Origin: Planctomycetaceae bacterium | Lineage (GTDB): Bacteria; Planctomycetota; Planctomycetia; Pirellulales; Thermoguttaceae | DNA length: 7,628 bases | Reading direction: 5' to 3' | NCBI GenBank assembly: GCA_015062085.1 | Contig: SUVI01000169.1 | Coordinates: forward strand, 1-7,628 | Part shown: piece after piece, positions 5,935 through 7,628 of the stretch | Position numbering within the stretch: the stretch's first letter is position 1 | Layout of the letters: every line of letters starts with the position of its first letter | Position numbers and translations under genes: made by a program | The notes under the pieces: generated by a model | Told to the model about the DNA's origin: nothing | Databases searched by the model: none | What the model saw: the letters and a program-made list of their open reading frames with translations, nothing else

Positions 5935-7329
5935 TTAGCCGAGGTAGGCTTTCTGTTCCGTCAGGATCCGACGCACTTCCGTGAGGTTGACGTCACGGGC
6001 CGTACAGTTGGACTTCACCGCGACGGCTGCCGCGACACCTGCGGAGTGACCGGAGGACCAGCAGTTCGGGATGACGCGCAGAAGTTCCGACATGTCGGGC
6101 GCACCGCAAATAGTTCGGCCGGCCGTTAGGATGTTTTCGACGTTCTTCGAGAGAAGGCAGCCGTACGGGATCTGCCACCCGATGTGGTCACCTCCCCACG
6201 CGCCGCCGTAACCGACACAGGAATCGAATTTCTTCGCATTTTTAGCTCCCTCAAGCGTCAGCTCTTCGGTTCCCTCAATGACGCGGGTGATACGCACTCC
6301 CATCTGCGGCGCGGTCTCCAGAAGGAAAACTTCTTCGCAGCCTGGGGTATTTTTCAGCGTCACGTAGTTTTTCCAGATCTGACGCCGGTGATTCAGTTCC
6401 AAACGGGTCAGCTCGCGCACGTCCAGTCCGTCCGCATCCGGTCCGCCCATGTTCACCCAGTTGACGCCCTTGACCGGAGTGACGCTTCCGATGAGATGCC
6501 AAGGGACTTTGTGACCGGGCTGCGGCTTGATCTTGTCCAGATTGCCGAGGCGGCAGGGAAGTCCAATGTGGTAAAGCCGGCGAGTATACGCGCAGCCGCA
6601 GGTCGCGAAAACGTCGCCGTCGCCCGTACAGTCGATGACCTGCTTCGCAAGAATGGCGTGGGGACCAAGTTTCGTCTGAATGAGGATCCCCTTCACGACC
6701 GGATTGCCGGTTTTCGGGTCCGGATTGTCGTCGACGATGGAATCGATCGCCCAGGAGTGGAGGAAAACTTCCACGTTATCTTCCATGAGCATCTCGACGA
6801 GCAGGTATTTGTAGACCTCGGAATCGACGGTCGGATTGCGTCCGAATTCACGGTGGCAGATGCCGTTGGGGAGCGATTCGAGACGCTTCATCATTTCTTC
6901 ACCGAGTCCCTGAACGACTTGGACTTTGGAGCCGTCCGGATTTTTGGTCCAGTGCCCGAGAATGTGAACGACGAGACCGCCGGTGGCCAGTCCGCCGAAG
7001 TGATTGTACCGTTCCACGATGGTGGCTTTCACCCCCGCACGAGCCGCCGCGATTGCAGCACAGCATCCGGCAGGACCGCCGCCGACGACCAGAACGTCCG
7101 TTTCACTGATGGTCGGGATCTCCGCTGCCGGACGCGTGACTTTACCGTTGGAGAACGTGCAGGGAACGGCTTCCGCTCCAGAGTATTCCGTGCCGCGTTT
7201 GGCGACTTTTTTCGTAACGAAATCTGCTCGAGTTTCGTTAGATTCCAGACTCATTCCGGCAGCCGCTGCGCCGAGACCGAGTCCTACGTTTTTAAGCCAG
7301 GAACGGCGGGTCAGTTCACTTAGTTTCAT
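5935..7329 (-). CDS. Tat-exported FAD-dependent oxidoreductase
   Basis: The 464-residue product begins with a twin-arginine signal: TRRSWLKNVG at 7-16, then a Gly/Ala-rich hydrophobic stretch and a probable cleavage after TRA (residue 35). It should fold with FAD in the cytoplasm and be exported. The Rossmann FAD site is DVLVVGGGPAGCCAA at 78-92 (GGGPAG at 83-88), with the ribose-binding acid E106 and GGLATGG at 112-118. A second FAD contact region near the C-terminus contains ILTAGR and IPNCWSSGHSAGVAAA. This fits the FAD_oxidored family (PF12831), abundant in planctomycetes; its substrates are largely unknown and none can be assigned here. AAGGAG (7339-7344) lies 9 bases before the start, but seven C residues (minus strand) fill most of that gap. 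The gene is monocistronic within the window, convergent with the thioredoxin-fold gene, and has its own promoter and terminator. Confidence 0.9.
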   Translation of the reverse strand: MKLSELTRRSWLKNVGLGLGAAAAGMSLESNETRADFVTKKVAKRGTEYSGAEAVPCTFSNGKVTRPAAEIPTISETDVLVVGGGPAGCCAAIAAARAGVKATIVERYNHFGGLATGGLVVHILGHWTKNPDGSKVQVVQGLGEEMMKRLESLPNGICHREFGRNPTVDSEVYKYLLVEMLMEDNVEVFLHSWAIDSIVDDNPDPKTGNPVVKGILIQTKLGPHAILAKQVIDCTGDGDVFATCGCAYTRRLYHIGLPCRLGNLDKIKPQPGHKVPWHLIGSVTPVKGVNWVNMGGPDADGLDVRELTRLELNHRRQIWKNYVTLKNTPGCEEVFLLETAPQMGVRITRVIEGTEELTLEGAKNAKKFDSCVGYGGAWGGDHIGWQIPYGCLLSKNVENILTAGRTICGAPDMSELLRVIPNCWSSGHSAGVAAAVAVKSNCTARDVNLTEVRRILTEQKAYLG

Positions 7330-7385
7330 GGGGGGGATCTCCTTGGAAAAATTTTTAAGGAAGGATGGATGAAATATCTGATTTT

Positions 7386-7414
7386 AGTATAACGTCATTC
7401 CCTCTTTTGTGCAA
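7386..7414 (-). promoter_or_regulatory. Likely promoter of the FAD oxidoreductase gene
   Basis: On the minus strand TATACT (7386-7391, five of six) lies 17 bases after TTGCAC (7409-7414, keeping only the TTG of the -35). A run of nine G (7415-7423) abuts the -35 on its upstream side. The predicted leader is about 50 bases. A good -10, correct spacing and close fit to the gene support it. Confidence 0.55.
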
Positions 7415-7434
7415 GGGGGGGGGAATTCTGAAAA

Positions 7435-7628
7435 ATGCAAAATCGGTCTGAAAAAGAGAAAAAAGGTGCCTCTGAAAGTACGCACGCAGGTACGCACGCA
7501 GGTACGCACGCAGGTACGCACGCAGGTACGCACGCAGGTACGCACACAGGTACGCACACGGGGACGCACACGGGGACGCACACGGGGACGCACACGGGGA
7601 CGCACACGGGGACGCACACGGGGACGCA
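7435..7628 (+). CDS. Possible N-terminus of a THAG/THTG-repeat protein (runs off right edge)
   Basis: An ATG at 7435 opens a plus-strand frame of 64 codons and two bases to the edge: MQNRSEKEKKGASES, then (THAG)5 and THTG repeats. A short polar leader followed by 12-bp in-frame repeats resembles the start of the radical SAM gene in this window. However, the repeat has no stop in any frame, and the only upstream purine-rich site is the G9 run (7415-7423), an odd ribosome site. It may equally be non-coding. No fold or function can be seen. Confidence 0.25.
   Translation, partial: MQNRSEKEKKGASESTHAGTHAGTHAGTHAGTHAGTHTGTHTGTHTGTHTGTHTGTHTGTHTGT
7478..7628 (+). repeat. 12-bp tandem repeat array running off the right edge
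   Basis: Twelve full 12-bp copies and a 7-base partial reach the window end. The variants change in order: GTACGCACGCAG five times, GTACGCACACAG once, GTACGCACACGG once, then GGACGCACACGG five times and the partial. This stepwise gradient points to growth by local duplication. The true length is unknown, and the window edge may be an assembly break at the repeat. Confidence 0.97.

Noticed and set aside
6184..7323. 379-codon plus-strand frame opposite the FAD oxidoreductase
   Set aside because: It is an antisense shadow; the minus strand has a Tat signal, a GGGPAG FAD motif, a ribosome site, a promoter and a terminator.
7384..7619. Minus-strand frames reading RPRV/RTCV and CVPV/CVPA repeats
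   Set aside because: The 12-bp repeat lacks stops in all six frames, so open frames there mean little. These frames also run into the FAD gene's promoter.
7478..7628. CRISPR array at the right edge
   Set aside because: The units are 12 bp, directly adjacent and without unique spacers, so it is a simple tandem repeat.

Overview
This window looks like a piece of a bacterial chromosome, most likely from a planctomycete. The strongest hints are the 640-residue secreted protein with three DxNxDxxxD calcium-type loops joined to a thioredoxin-like domain, and the Tat-exported FAD oxidoreductase. Both layouts are common in Planctomycetes. This placement is inferred from protein architecture; no rRNA or tRNA is present to confirm it. 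Most genes have clear Shine-Dalgarno sequences and several have sigma70-like promoters. No mobile element, CRISPR array or phage gene was seen.

Layout, left to right. (1) The N-terminal 137 codons of larC (nickel-pincer cofactor nickel insertion) lie on the minus strand and run off the left edge; they contain a perfect six-copy HSHDHA histidine repeat. (2) An AT-rich divergent intergenic region follows, then leuD (isopropylmalate isomerase small subunit) on the plus strand. (3) A strong stem-loop precedes a radical SAM/SPASM protein whose N-terminus is a run of QS(R/Q/K)T tetrapeptides encoded by 12-bp tandem DNA repeats. (4) A near-consensus promoter drives a small nitroreductase-family flavoprotein. 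(5) A 568-base non-coding stretch holds a terminator-like hairpin, a (GTTT)n microsatellite, a perfect 14-bp LacI/CRE-type palindrome and a second hairpin, and leads into the large secreted protein. The thioredoxin-like domain of that protein has lost both active-site cysteines. (6) Two hairpins separate it from a convergent minus-strand gene for a Tat-exported FAD-dependent oxidoreductase. (7) The right edge is a 12-bp tandem repeat, more than 12 copies, running off the window; it may be the N-terminal repeat of a further plus-strand gene.

How the genes relate. They do not form one operon. LarC (nickel-pincer cofactor), LeuD (leucine synthesis), the radical SAM enzyme and the nitroreductase are cytoplasmic. 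The last two large proteins are exported, one by Sec and one by Tat. The radical SAM protein and the nitroreductase are same-strand redox enzymes, but a strong promoter between them suggests separate transcription.

The most unusual theme is the repeat expansions: three in-frame tandem arrays (18, 12 and 12 bp) within 7.6 kb, two of them inside or at the N-terminus of recognisable enzymes. I found no convincing new multi-gene system.
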